A stretch of 64,000 bases of DNA from Deltaproteobacteria bacterium (lineage in GTDB: Bacteria; Myxococcota_A; Polyangia; Polyangiales; Houyiibacteriaceae): contig JAEPMI010000009.1 in assembly GCA_017644045.1 (NCBI GenBank), positions 372,001-436,000 of the forward strand, written 5' to 3'. Within the stretch, counting starts at the first letter, position 1, and every line of letters begins with the position of its first letter. The notes under the pieces were generated by a model that saw only the letters and a program-made list of their open reading frames with translations, searched no databases and was not told the origin of the DNA. Shown in pieces: positions 16,808-25,688 of the stretch. Made by a program: the position numbers and the translations under genes.

Positions 16808-17251
16808 TCAGTTCGCACGCTGAGCCGCGACGCGGTCGGCGAGCGCGCGATTCATCTTCTCGTAGGTGGGCTTCACCTCGTTCACGAGGCGCTTGCCCAG
16901 GAGCCGCGGGATGAGACCGCGGAACTCCTCGCCGTGATCGACGCGCGTCCCGCCGTCGATCGGCGTGAGCCGAATCCAGTGGTGCGCGCGCACGATCTTG
17001 CCGACCAGGAACGAGCCGGGCCCGCCCCAGGAGAGCTCGCGCTCGGGGTCCACGGTCTTGAAGCGCGCCTTGATCTTCAAGGTGCGCTTGCCGACCCGGG
17101 CGTCGAACGCGAACTTCCCGCCCACTCGAAGCTCGCCCTTCGCGCGGCTCATGAAGGGGTTCCACTCGTCCTGCGCGGGGAGGTCGGTGATGACCTTCCA
17201 GAGCTCGGCGGGGGTGGCGTCGATGTCGAGGCTGGTGGCGACGGTCGGCAT
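16808..17251 (-). CDS. SRPBCC-family (START/polyketide-cyclase-like) protein
   Basis: 147 aa, typical for single-domain SRPBCC proteins. It begins VATSLDIDATPAELWKVITD, then LPAQDEWNPFM, and ends with the long helix LVNEVKPTYEKMNRALADRV. The fold is a helix-grip with a hydrophobic cavity for small ligands or lipids; the ligand is unknown. ATG 17251 is chosen over a longer in-frame start because it begins at the first strand. It lies 108 bp upstream of the same-strand GspC-like gene. Confidence 0.82.
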   Translation of the reverse strand: MPTVATSLDIDATPAELWKVITDLPAQDEWNPFMSRAKGELRVGGKFAFDARVGKRTLKIKARFKTVDPERELSWGGPGSFLVGKIVRAHHWIRLTPIDGGTRVDHGEEFRGLIPRLLGKRLVNEVKPTYEKMNRALADRVAAQRAN

Positions 17252-17401
17252 GGCGACGAGTGTCGGTGAAACCGAAGCGAACGTCATCCGCGCATGGCGG
17301 CCGACCCGTCAGGGGTGACTAGCGGATCGCCCCCCAGCGAGCGATCGATGTGCGGCAATGCACTAAAATCATTTAGCTTTCACACGCCAACCTCCCCTGA
17401 A

Positions 17402-18226
17402 TCAGCGGGTCGCGGCGAGCACGAGCTCGAGCAGCAACGCTCCGGCGGTCACGCCGACGCGGAGCGCGCGCTCGTCGACCGGCGAGCCATCGTGCTCCGA
17501 CTCCTCGATGCCGAGCTCGGCGGGCGACTTCATCTCGCCCGCAGGCGGCGTCGACCAACTGAGGAGCGCACCTCCGAAGTGGACCAGGCGACCGTCGCCG
17601 ACCGCGACGCTCGCGGCGAGCGCCCGGTCGCCCTGCCGCACCCAGCCATCGCCGCCGAAGGAGTCTCCCGTCTCGGCCCACGCGGGCTCGAGATCGCCGA
17701 GGGCCCACTGCAGGCGCGGCGCGGTGATCGGATCGGGCGGGCTTCCGGCGTTCGACCAGCTCGAGGGCTCGGGACGCGACCAACCGGTCTGCGGCTTCGA
17801 CCAGCTCTTGGCCTCCGGCGCCTCGGTCCAGGACGCCGTGGCCTTCGCCGGCGCGAGCTCGGGTGCGAGCTCGACGGCGAGGTCCACGTTGTCGGCCGAG
17901 GTGAGCAGCGTGCGCCCTTCGGTGACGAACACGCGCGCCGCCTCGACGCTCGGGCGCTTGTCCGCCGCGACCCCACCGACGACGAAGATCCGTCCGCCCG
18001 GTGCATCGGCGCGGAGCGGCTCGTGGCGCGGCACGTCCAGCCACTCCAGCAGCTCGTCGAGCCGGTCGTGGCGGCCGAAGCGGAGCGCCGAGACGTCCCT
18101 CGGAAAGAGCTCGCGCACCCGTTGGTCGTCCGCAGGACGCGCCTCGGCGAGCCTCCGGCGGGCGTGGCGCACACCCAGGCGAAGCGCGGACTGGTAGGGA
18201 GACGACACGGCGCCCGAGCGTATCAT
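17402..18226 (-). CDS. Unknown protein with C-terminal membrane helix
   Basis: 274 aa, not confidently assigned. Residues 75-110 (RIFVVGGVAADKRPSVEAAR, FVTEGRTLLTSADN) resemble the glutamine-amidotransferase-like core of DUF4350-type proteins, but this match is weak. A disordered Trp/Ser/Pro-rich stretch follows near 130-165. The C-terminus RVGVTAGALLLELVLAATR is a likely membrane helix. Start is ATG 18226 or GTG 18208. Between ATG 18226 and the divergent LRR start at 18233 there are only 6 bp, so promoters must lie inside the opposite coding sequences. Confidence 0.65.
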   Translation of the reverse strand: MIRSGAVSSPYQSALRLGVRHARRRLAEARPADDQRVRELFPRDVSALRFGRHDRLDELLEWLDVPRHEPLRADAPGGRIFVVGGVAADKRPSVEAARVFVTEGRTLLTSADNVDLAVELAPELAPAKATASWTEAPEAKSWSKPQTGWSRPEPSSWSNAGSPPDPITAPRLQWALGDLEPAWAETGDSFGGDGWVRQGDRALAASVAVGDGRLVHFGGALLSWSTPPAGEMKSPAELGIEESEHDGSPVDERALRVGVTAGALLLELVLAATR

Positions 18227-18232
18227 CCGCGC

Positions 18233-20005
18233 GTGGGAACGCTGACCGACGACGAGCTCGCCGCTCTCCTGGCTGGGCCACCGCACCCGGAGGCATGGCG
18301 CGCGATCGCCGAGCACCTGATCGCGACCGAAGGCGAGGCGCTGGAGCCCCTGCTCCACCGGGTCGACGCCGCCCTCGCGGACTGGCCCGACGAGCTGCGC
18401 CAGACGATGTGCGGCCAGCCCTGGGACGAGAACCTGGTCCAGGGCGTTCACGACCCGCGCCACCGGGTCGTGCGCTCGCTCCGCTACGACAGCGTCTTCG
18501 TCGGACGCTACGGCGGGCTGATGATGCGGAGCCCGCCCGTGAAGGCCGACGGGCTGCACGCCATGGGGCAGTCGCCCGACAGCAAGGTGCTGACGCGGAT
18601 CAACCTGCGGGGACAGCGGCTCGGTCCAGAGGCCGGCGCAGCCTTCGGCGCGGCGACCTGCTTCGACTCGCTCGAGCTGCTCGACCTCTCCGGGACCAAC
18701 CTCGGCACGGAGGGCATCACCGCCCTCGCCGGCGCGACCTGGCTCGGGCACCTGAAAGAGCTGAGGCTCGCGAACGACGCCTGCGGCGATCGCGCCGTGC
18801 TGGCGCTCTCGCTCAGCGACCACCTCGACGCGCTCGAGGTGCTGAAGCTGGTGAACAACCGGATCACGGCCGCCGGCGCGTCGGACCTCGCCCACTCGAA
18901 GGCCTTCCGCTCCCTCCACGAGCTCGACCTGAGCGACTGCCCGCTCGGGGCGGCCGGTGCCAAGGCGCTGGGGAGCGCGCCCGGGTTGGCGAAGGTCGCC
19001 GAGCTCGGCCTGCGAAAGTGCGGGCTCGGCCCGGAGGGCGCCGCGGCGCTCGCGCGTGGGGTGCTCCGGCCGACCCGCGTCCAGCTCGGGTCGAACGGCC
19101 TGGGCGCCGCAGGCATCGCCGCGCTCGCGGAGTGGGAGGCTCCCATCGAGTCGCTCGATCTCACCGACGACCGGCTCGACGCGAACGCGCTCCGACCGCT
19201 CCTCGAGGCGCCCTTCGCCACGACCCTCTCGGAGCTCACCCTCGGCCACAACGACCTGGCGGACCTGCGGCCGGTGCTCGAGCTGCCAGCGCTCCGCCGA
19301 CTCACGCTGCCGCTGAACCGGCTCGGCCCCGATGCCTTCGTCGCCGCTGCCGCCGCGGGGGTCCGGCTCGAGCAGCTCGACGTCTGCGACGACCGGATGG
19401 GCGATGAAGGGCTGATCGCCTGGGCCAAGACCGCCGCACCGCTGACCGCACTACGGGCGAGCCGCAATCACATCGGCGCCGACGGCGCCCGAGCGCTGGG
19501 CGATGCGAGCTGGGTGGGGACCCTCGAGCGACTCGACCTCGAACGAAACCCGATCGGGGACGAGGGCGGCGCCGCCATCGCGCGGCCGCTGAGAGCGATC
19601 GAGTGGCTCCAGCTCGGCAACACCGGCGTCGGCGTCGCGTTCGCCGAGGCCCTCGCCGCGAGCGACGCACGACCGAAGCAGCTCTACCTCCAGGGTTGTC
19701 CCATCGGCGACGCCGGCGTGGCCGCGCTCGTGGACTCTTTGGTGCTCGAGCGCTGCGAGACGCTGAACCTGAGCCACTGCGGCATCACCGACGAAGGCGC
19801 CAAGCTCCTCGCGACCGCCGCCCCGCTGAAGTGCCTCGACGTGCTTCACCTGAACGGCAACCCCATCGGCGACGAAGGCGCCCGACTGCTCGCCGCGCGG
19901 TCGGCCCTCGGCGGCGACTGGATGCGCGTGAACCTCGACACCGCCGACCTCGGCACCGTCGCGACCGAGGCGCTCGACCAGGTCCCCCAGCGCTGCTGCC
20001 CGTAG
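18233..20005 (+). CDS. Leucine-rich-repeat protein (ribonuclease-inhibitor-type)
   Basis: 590 aa. Residues 1-120 are a helical head (TDDELAALLAGPPHPEAWRA). About 15 LRRs of 24-28 residues then follow the RNI pattern LxxLxLxxNxIGDEGAxALA, e.g. LRLANDACGDRAVLAL and LDLERNPIGDEGGAAIA. The repeats extend to the C-terminus without a transmembrane segment or signal peptide, indicating a cytoplasmic protein-binding horseshoe. Many myxobacteria and planctomycetes carry such proteins; the partners are unknown. GTG 18233 is chosen because the longer in-frame extension is the antisense of the divergent gene. Confidence 0.88.
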   Translation: MGTLTDDELAALLAGPPHPEAWRAIAEHLIATEGEALEPLLHRVDAALADWPDELRQTMCGQPWDENLVQGVHDPRHRVVRSLRYDSVFVGRYGGLMMRSPPVKADGLHAMGQSPDSKVLTRINLRGQRLGPEAGAAFGAATCFDSLELLDLSGTNLGTEGITALAGATWLGHLKELRLANDACGDRAVLALSLSDHLDALEVLKLVNNRITAAGASDLAHSKAFRSLHELDLSDCPLGAAGAKALGSAPGLAKVAELGLRKCGLGPEGAAALARGVLRPTRVQLGSNGLGAAGIAALAEWEAPIESLDLTDDRLDANALRPLLEAPFATTLSELTLGHNDLADLRPVLELPALRRLTLPLNRLGPDAFVAAAAAGVRLEQLDVCDDRMGDEGLIAWAKTAAPLTALRASRNHIGADGARALGDASWVGTLERLDLERNPIGDEGGAAIARPLRAIEWLQLGNTGVGVAFAEALAASDARPKQLYLQGCPIGDAGVAALVDSLVLERCETLNLSHCGITDEGAKLLATAAPLKCLDVLHLNGNPIGDEGARLLAARSALGGDWMRVNLDTADLGTVATEALDQVPQRCCP

Positions 20006-20048
20006 AGTGTGGCAGGTCTGGACGAGACGGACGTCAGACGCACACGGG

Positions 20049-20621
20049 TTATCGGTCTGCTAACTCGATGGCTCGAGCGAGTTGGTCTTCGACCTCCCAC
20101 TCGCGCGCCCAGCGGTCGACATAGGCTCGGTCCAGCGGCGCTCGGCGAAAACGAATGAGCTTGTCGACGTCAGCGAGATCTTGCGGGCGCCCCGCGATGA
20201 GCTTGTAGATCAGCAGGTCGTCCGAGCTGACGATCCAGGCGGCCACACCGAGCACTTCGCAGCGTTCGCGTCTCGCGAGCGCCGATTTCTCGAAAGGGGT
20301 GCCACCAGCGAGGAAGTCGACCATGAGCGTCGCCCCATCGTGCCGGAATCGACCGCGTGCAACTCCACCGTTCCGAATCTGGTGCAGCTCCGCACGGGTC
20401 AGCTCGATGCCGGCGGCCGAGATGGTCTCGGCAACGACATCGGTGTGGTGCTCCAAGAGCAACGCGATGTCGCAGTCCTTGGTACCACGAGGCTCCGTCC
20501 AGACACTCACCGCCAACCCGCCGATGACCATCCACGGGACCCCGGCATCCTCGAAACGCTCGGAGAGGACTCCCAACATCCCACCGAACGCGGCCTCGAG
20601 CTCGGCGCTCGTCAGCTTCAT
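20049..20621 (-). CDS. Nucleotidyltransferase-fold protein (DUF6036/AbiEii-like)
   Basis: 190 aa. VPWMVIGGLAVSVWTEPRGT and TKDCDIALLL give the GG...TxDxD signature of minimal nucleotidyltransferases. Further conserved blocks are DGATLMVDFLAGGTPFE and VSSDDLLIYKLIAGRPQDLADVDKL. Related proteins serve as toxins or antitoxins that transfer nucleotides to RNA or protein. The start ATG overlaps the stop of the preceding small gene (ATGA), which suggests a two-gene module. Whether it is a toxin is inferred from arrangement only. Confidence 0.82.
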   Translation of the reverse strand: MKLTSAELEAAFGGMLGVLSERFEDAGVPWMVIGGLAVSVWTEPRGTKDCDIALLLEHHTDVVAETISAAGIELTRAELHQIRNGGVARGRFRHDGATLMVDFLAGGTPFEKSALARRERCEVLGVAAWIVSSDDLLIYKLIAGRPQDLADVDKLIRFRRAPLDRAYVDRWAREWEVEDQLARAIELADR

Positions 20622-20872
20622 CCAGCCTTCGATGCCGCTTCTGTCATTCGACGCTCACGCCAGCGGTCGGTGGGACAACCTGGTGGCTCGCGGTCGAGTC
20701 GGGCCTCCAGATCGTCGCGGTCAGCCGACCGGCGAGCCAGCTCGACGACGGAGAGGATCAGCATCGACACTGCCTCCGCACAACGCTCGTTCAGCGAGAG
20801 CTGCCAGGACCGAGCTCGCGCTTCGGCCAGGTCTTCATCGTTGCGGAAGCGGGCTGAGAAAGCTGCCTTCAC
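20618..20872 (-). CDS. Small helical protein upstream of the nucleotidyltransferase
   Basis: 84 aa from GTG 20872 (or 86 aa from TTG 20878); family not recognised. It is rich in Arg, Glu and Ala, with predicted helices (NDEDLAEARARSWQLSLNER, SMLILSVVELARRS), and lacks an obvious DNA-binding helix-turn-helix. It overlaps the nucleotidyltransferase start by 4 bp, so the pair has the size and order of a toxin-antitoxin or MNT/partner operon. No clear ribosome binding site is seen for either start. Confidence 0.6.
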   Translation of the reverse strand: MKAAFSARFRNDEDLAEARARSWQLSLNERCAEAVSMLILSVVELARRSADRDDLEARLDREPPGCPTDRWRERRMTEAASKAG

Positions 20873-20966
20873 GGCCAAAGTCTACCCAAGTAATTCGAAC
20901 AAGTCGAAGGACCAAGAGCATGGGTCTGACTCCCACCCATCGCGGGGAGCCGCTACCCTCCGCGCC

Positions 20967-23126
20967 ATGAGCCTGCGCAAGCACTACCGGACCTGCCACC
21001 TCTGCGAGGCGATGTGCGGGGTCGAGATCACGATGGACGGCGATCGGATCCACTCGATCCGCGGTGACGAGGACGACCCCTTCAGCCGGGGTCACATCTG
21101 TCCGAAGGGGCCGGCGCTCAAGGACCTCCACGAAGACCCGGACCGGATCCGGCGGCCGCTTCGGCGCCGCGGCAACGACTGGGAGGAGATCGACTGGGCC
21201 ACGGCGTTCGACGAGGTCGCCGAGCGCGTGCACGGGATCCAGCGGCGCAACGGCAACGACTCGGTCGGGCTCTACGTCGGGAACCCGAACGCCCACAACC
21301 TGCCCTCGATGCTCTTCGCGCCGATGTTGCTGCGCGGGCTGCGGACGCGGAATCGCTTCAGCGCGACCAGCGTCGACCAGCTGCCCCACATGTTCGCGAG
21401 CCTGCACATGCTCGGGCACCAGCTGCTCTTCCCGATCCCGGACCTCGACCGCACCGACCACCTGGTGATCCTCGGCGCGAACCCCATGGCGTCGAACGGC
21501 TCGATCATGACCGCGCCCGGCATGCGGCGGCGGCTCCAGGAGATCCGTGAGCGCGGCAAGGTCGTCGTGATCGATCCGCGGCGCACCGAGACCGCGAAGG
21601 TCGCGGACCAGCACGTGTTCCTTCGGCCCGGCACCGATGCGTGGCTGCTGCTCGGCATGCTCCACGTGATCTTCGACGAGGATCTCGCGAAGCTCGGTCG
21701 GCTCGCCGACTTCACCGATGGCATCGACGCGATCGCGGCGATCGCCAAGGAGTTCCCGCCGGAGCGCGCGGCGAAGCAGACGGGCGTCGACCCGGAGACG
21801 ATCCGGACGCTCGCCCGCGAGCTGGCGGGCGCCGACCGCGGCGTGCTCTACGGCCGCATCGGTACCTGCGTGCAGGAGTTCGGCGGGCTCGCGGCCTGGC
21901 TCGTCAACGTGATCAACGTGGTCACCGGCCACTTCGATCGGCCCGGCGGCGCGATGTTCACGACCCCCGCGGTCGACGTGATCAAGGCCGCCGGTGGCGT
22001 CGGCATCGGCCGGGGCAGCTTCGGTCGCTGGAAGAGCCGAGTGCGCGGCCTACCGGAGTTCGGCGGCGAGCTCCCGGTCGCCACCATGGCCGAAGAGATC
22101 CTCACCGAGGGCCCCGGCCGCATCCGCGCGATGCTCACGATGGCCGGCAACCCGGTGCTCTCCACGCCGAACGGTCGGCAGCTCGACGAGGCCTTCGCTT
22201 CACTCGAGCTGATGGTCAGCATCGATTTCTACCTGAACGAGACGACGCGCCACGCGCACATCATCCTGCCCCCGGTGTCGCCGCTCGAGCGACCGCACTA
22301 CGACCTCGTGTTCCACGCGGTGGCGGTGCGCAACACCGCCAAGTACTCCGAGCCCCTCTTCGAGCCGCCGGAGCACGGCAAGCACGACGGCCAGATCGTG
22401 CTCGAGATCCTCCAGCGGCTCGAAGCGCTCCGCGGCGGTCGGCTCGCGCGCCGCTCGCTCGAGGCGCGCGCGTTCCGCCGACTCGGCGTCGAACGCATCC
22501 TCGACGCCGGCCTTCGCGTCGGTCCCTACGGCGCCGGCTTCGTGGGCATCAAACCCAAGAGCCTCGGACCGAAGGGCGAGCTCACCCTCGACGTGCTCCG
22601 CGAGAACCCCCACGGCGTGGACCTCGGACCGCTCATGCCCGCCCTGCCCGAGCGGCTGCCGGAGGGCCGCATCCAGCTCGCGCCCGCCGTGCTCGTGAAC
22701 GACCTGGCGCGGCTCCGTGAGACCGAGGACCGCGAGCAAGGCCTGGTCCTGATCGGTCGCCGCCAGCTGCGCACCAACAACAGCTGGATGCACAACGTCC
22801 CCCACCTGATGAAGGGCAAGGACCGCTGCACGCTCCTGATGCACCCGGACGACGCCAAGGCGCTCGGCGTGTCGGACCAGGCTCGAGTAAAGGTCGAGTC
22901 CCGCGTGGGGTCGATCGAGGTGCCGCTCGAGCTGACCGACGAGATCATGACCGGCGTGGTCAGCCTCCCGCACGGCTTCGGTCACGGCCGCAAGGGCGTG
23001 AAGCTCGAAGTCGCCGCCGAGAACCCTGGCGCGTCCGTCAACGACATCACCGACCACGAGGGCATCGACGCCCTCACCGGCAACGCCATCCTCAACGGCG
23101 TCCCGGTCCAGGTCAGCGCGCTCTGA
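20967..23126 (+). CDS. Molybdopterin-dependent oxidoreductase (DMSO-reductase/formate-dehydrogenase family)
   Basis: 719 aa. An N-terminal [4Fe-4S] site is formed by Cys10, Cys13, Cys17 and Cys45 (C-x2-C-x3-C-x27-C, the last in GHICPKGPA). MopB domains follow, with the cofactor-binding ILGANPMASNGS, TMAGNPVLSTPNG and the C-terminal TNNSWMHNVPHLMKG segment typical of this family. No Tat signal is present, so it is cytoplasmic. No partner subunits (FeS or cytochrome) or moa/moe genes are adjacent, and the substrate cannot be predicted. An upstream in-frame extension is antisense to other genes; ATG 20967 directly precedes the FeS motif. Confidence 0.92.
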   Translation: MSLRKHYRTCHLCEAMCGVEITMDGDRIHSIRGDEDDPFSRGHICPKGPALKDLHEDPDRIRRPLRRRGNDWEEIDWATAFDEVAERVHGIQRRNGNDSVGLYVGNPNAHNLPSMLFAPMLLRGLRTRNRFSATSVDQLPHMFASLHMLGHQLLFPIPDLDRTDHLVILGANPMASNGSIMTAPGMRRRLQEIRERGKVVVIDPRRTETAKVADQHVFLRPGTDAWLLLGMLHVIFDEDLAKLGRLADFTDGIDAIAAIAKEFPPERAAKQTGVDPETIRTLARELAGADRGVLYGRIGTCVQEFGGLAAWLVNVINVVTGHFDRPGGAMFTTPAVDVIKAAGGVGIGRGSFGRWKSRVRGLPEFGGELPVATMAEEILTEGPGRIRAMLTMAGNPVLSTPNGRQLDEAFASLELMVSIDFYLNETTRHAHIILPPVSPLERPHYDLVFHAVAVRNTAKYSEPLFEPPEHGKHDGQIVLEILQRLEALRGGRLARRSLEARAFRRLGVERILDAGLRVGPYGAGFVGIKPKSLGPKGELTLDVLRENPHGVDLGPLMPALPERLPEGRIQLAPAVLVNDLARLRETEDREQGLVLIGRRQLRTNNSWMHNVPHLMKGKDRCTLLMHPDDAKALGVSDQARVKVESRVGSIEVPLELTDEIMTGVVSLPHGFGHGRKGVKLEVAAENPGASVNDITDHEGIDALTGNAILNGVPVQVSAL

Positions 23127-23132
23127 GGTCGC

Positions 23133-23477
23133 TCAGCTCTCGCCGAGGTACTTCTCGAGCTCGTTGGCGCCGCCGATGAGCGTGCCCTCGTGGAAGACCA
23201 TCGGGAACGTCGGCCAGCCCGTCCACATCTTGAAGGCGTTCCGCTTGCGCCACTCCTTCAGATAGCTGCCGTGGCCGATGTAGTGGTAGGCCTTGCCCGC
23301 TTCCTTCAGGGTCTTGCGGGCCCGCTTCACGTGCGGGTTCTGGGCCATGCCGAGCACCACCCATTCGTGACCCTCGAGGGCCGCGATGGCCTCGTCGAGG
23401 GTGTCCCGATGGTTGGCCGCGACCTTGTCGCGGGCGCCGGGGTGGATGCGGTCGAAAGAGAGGACGTGTCGTTCCAT
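23133..23477 (-). CDS. Glutaredoxin-like protein lacking all cysteines
   Basis: 114 aa. The fold pattern is glutaredoxin: strand EWVVLGMAQ, helix VKRARKTLKEAG, the cis-Pro region WTGWPTFPMVFHEGTLIGGA and helix NELEKYLGES. However, the CPxC/CxxS site is replaced by MAQNPHV, and the protein contains no cysteine. It cannot do dithiol or monothiol chemistry, so a binding or structural role is likely. Its stop lies 6 bp from the convergent oxidoreductase stop. Confidence 0.75.
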   Translation of the reverse strand: MERHVLSFDRIHPGARDKVAANHRDTLDEAIAALEGHEWVVLGMAQNPHVKRARKTLKEAGKAYHYIGHGSYLKEWRKRNAFKMWTGWPTFPMVFHEGTLIGGANELEKYLGES

Positions 23478-23533
23478 GCGTGCTCTGTACGCTCGACGGC
23501 GCGAAGCGTTTCCTCCAAGCAGCGCCGGTCGCG

Positions 23534-24769
23534 CTAGCTCGCCTCGAGCGGCTCGGGAGGGAGCCGTCCCCGCTCGGCGACCAGGACCTCGCGGACGTCG
23601 TCCTCACGGGCGGCGTCGATCAGGAGGCGGAGGACCTCGTCCAGCCGACGGATGATCTGCCATTGGTTCCTCCCGGCGCGGCGGATCTCTCCGAAGGCCC
23701 GTTCGCAGAGTCCTGCGAGGTCGGGTGGCTTCGCGAGCAGACGCGGGCACCCCGAGCGGGACCGACCGCCCCCCGGGTCCTCGGCGACCGGTCGCGGGAT
23801 CGGCTGGGCCACGGCGAGCGAGAGCGCGTTCGCGATCTGGTCGAGACAGGAACGCGCGGTGCTCGGATCGTTGATGCCCGGGCTGAGCGCACGCAGCGAG
23901 AGCTCCAGCAACTGGTCGACCAGATGGAACGGGTCCTGGATGTCGGAGCGCGCGCTGCCGATCCCGATCGCACCCCGGATCCGACTCGCGGTGTCTTCGT
24001 CGCATTCGCCCCAGACCGCGGCGATCGGTCGACCCTCGAAGACGAACTCGCCGACATCGACTCGCCGCTCGATGGTCAGGTCGTTCGACTCTGCCAGCGA
24101 GGCCAGGAGCGCGTCGTCCTGGGTCTGGACGTAGCCCGGCCGCCGGGTGCGGACGAGCAAGGTCGGGTCGCCGAGCCGTTCCCGCCATTCAGAGGTTCGC
24201 GCGTAGTGGCGTGGCGTGCGCGCGAGGTCCTGGAGCTCTCGCGAGAGCGCGCTCCCCACGACGTCGATCACCCGGTCGACCTGGACCCAGCTCGCCGTGT
24301 GGTGGATGAAGTAGACCAGTGCTCCCGAGTCGACGACCGCGAGCCCGAGCGCGACCAGGCAGGTGAGCTGCGGCACGTCCCACGAGCTGCCCGCGGTTCT
24401 GAGCGCGGCCAGGCAGAAGATGTGGGTACCGACGAAGAGCCCGAGCACCAGCTGGCTCGAGCGGTTCTTCAGGAAGTTCCGCAGGAGCCGCGGACCGAAC
24501 TGTGAGCTGGCCAGCGAGAGCACCACGATCGTGATCGAGAAGACCGTCGCGGCCACGCCGATCGACGTGGCCGCGATCGTGGTGAGCAGCGAGCGAGCGT
24601 CGTCCATCTCCTCGACCGCAATGGGTACTTCGAAGGGGAGCCCGCCGCGGTCGAGCGAGAGGGTCAGCACGGCGAGCCCGAGACCGAACGCGCACGCGGC
24701 GCTCGGGATGGCGAAGTAGCTGGTCCTCGCGCGATCGAGGAGCAGGCGCAGGCGGCTGGGCAGCGTCAC
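23534..24769 (-). CDS. DUF2254 predicted membrane protein
   Basis: 411 aa. Four hydrophobic helices lie in the first 180 residues (FAIPSAACAFGLGLAVLTL, TIAATSIGVAATVFSITIV, QLVLGLFVGTHIFCLAAL, LVALGLAVVDSGALVYFI). A soluble domain follows with the DUF2254 hallmark ALSPGINDPSTA. The function of the family is unknown. Start is GTG 24769, just before the first helix. It stands alone between the cysteine-free glutaredoxin-like gene and the AsmA-like gene on the same strand. Confidence 0.88.
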   Translation of the reverse strand: MTLPSRLRLLLDRARTSYFAIPSAACAFGLGLAVLTLSLDRGGLPFEVPIAVEEMDDARSLLTTIAATSIGVAATVFSITIVVLSLASSQFGPRLLRNFLKNRSSQLVLGLFVGTHIFCLAALRTAGSSWDVPQLTCLVALGLAVVDSGALVYFIHHTASWVQVDRVIDVVGSALSRELQDLARTPRHYARTSEWRERLGDPTLLVRTRRPGYVQTQDDALLASLAESNDLTIERRVDVGEFVFEGRPIAAVWGECDEDTASRIRGAIGIGSARSDIQDPFHLVDQLLELSLRALSPGINDPSTARSCLDQIANALSLAVAQPIPRPVAEDPGGGRSRSGCPRLLAKPPDLAGLCERAFGEIRRAGRNQWQIIRRLDEVLRLLIDAAREDDVREVLVAERGRLPPEPLEAS

Positions 24770-24821
24770 GTCCGTTGGGACTCACCGAGGGCCGCGTGCG
24801 TTTCAGCTGCCGGAAGACCCG

Positions 24822-25688
24822 TCAGCAGTCCGGGCTCTCGCCGGAGAGCTCGGCTTCGTCGATCTCGAGGGTTCCGCTGAAGCGCGCGACCAGGCGGAGC
24901 GCGACGCTGGCGAGGAAACCAACGCCATCGCGGTAGTCGAGGGTCAGCGTCGCCTCGCTGGGCGGCCCCTCTTGGAACACGACCTGGACCCGGAGCGGGT
25001 GGCTGCCGAGACACGCGCCCGAGTCGATGTCGAGGAGCGTGTCGGTGTGCGGCCGAACGCGACCGCTGGCGCCGACCGCTCGGATGGACGCCCCGAGCGC
25101 GCTCGGTTCGCGCATGGCGGCGTCGACGTTGGCGAGGTCGAGCTCGATCTCCCCGCCCTCCTCGCGAACGAGCTGCACGCTCGCCGCGTCGACGGAGAAG
25201 ACCAGCGCCGGGTTGGTGAGCGCCACGCGCAGGACGATGTCGTGGGCGACCATCCAACCGAGGTCGAGTGCGCGCGAGGGCGATCCGTCGTCCGGCCCCG
25301 GGCTCGCGAAGGCCTCCGAGATGGACACGGTCCGTTCCTGGCCCGGGCGGAGCAGGACCCGGCCGCCCTCGGCGACGACGTCGCGAAAGGTGACGGTCCC
25401 ACCGAAGAGCAGCGGCAGCGCCTCGAAGTTCAGCTCGCCTCGGTCGATCGAGAGGACGGCGATGTCATCGAGGTCGCGGACTTCGAAGCCCGTCACGATC
25501 GCGTGGCCGAAGCCGAAGGCCTCCACCGACTCGACCCTGAGCTGGCCGCGCAAGCTGTCCGAGAGCGGCCCCTCGATGATCGCCTTGGCCGCGGCGCAGC
25601 CCATCGGGGTGGAGAGGTGGAACCAGCCGCTGGCGAGGGCGATCCCGATCGCCGCGACGAGCCAACCGAGTCCGCGAAGGACGATCAC
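24822..25688 (-). CDS. Exported AsmA-like/unknown envelope protein
   Basis: 288 aa. A single N-terminal hydrophobic segment (VLRGLGWLVAAIGIALAS) anchors or exports the protein. The rest is beta-rich, with repeated strand-turn blocks (VAEGGRVLLRPGQERTVSIS, ALTNPALVFSVDAASVQL) that faintly recall AsmA/TamB-like domains; this is a weak assignment. GTG 25688 overlaps the preceding lipoprotein stop (GTGA), indicating coupling. The last three residues are PDC, leaving a C-terminal cysteine. Confidence 0.65.
   Translation of the reverse strand: MIVLRGLGWLVAAIGIALASGWFHLSTPMGCAAAKAIIEGPLSDSLRGQLRVESVEAFGFGHAIVTGFEVRDLDDIAVLSIDRGELNFEALPLLFGGTVTFRDVVAEGGRVLLRPGQERTVSISEAFASPGPDDGSPSRALDLGWMVAHDIVLRVALTNPALVFSVDAASVQLVREEGGEIELDLANVDAAMREPSALGASIRAVGASGRVRPHTDTLLDIDSGACLGSHPLRVQVVFQEGPPSEATLTLDYRDGVGFLASVALRLVARFSGTLEIDEAELSGESPDC

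Noticed and set aside
17294..18232. Upstream extension of the LRR protein by 313 codons
   Set aside because: The extension is low-complexity and antisense to the gene at 17402-18226; the LRR protein begins naturally at GTG 18233.
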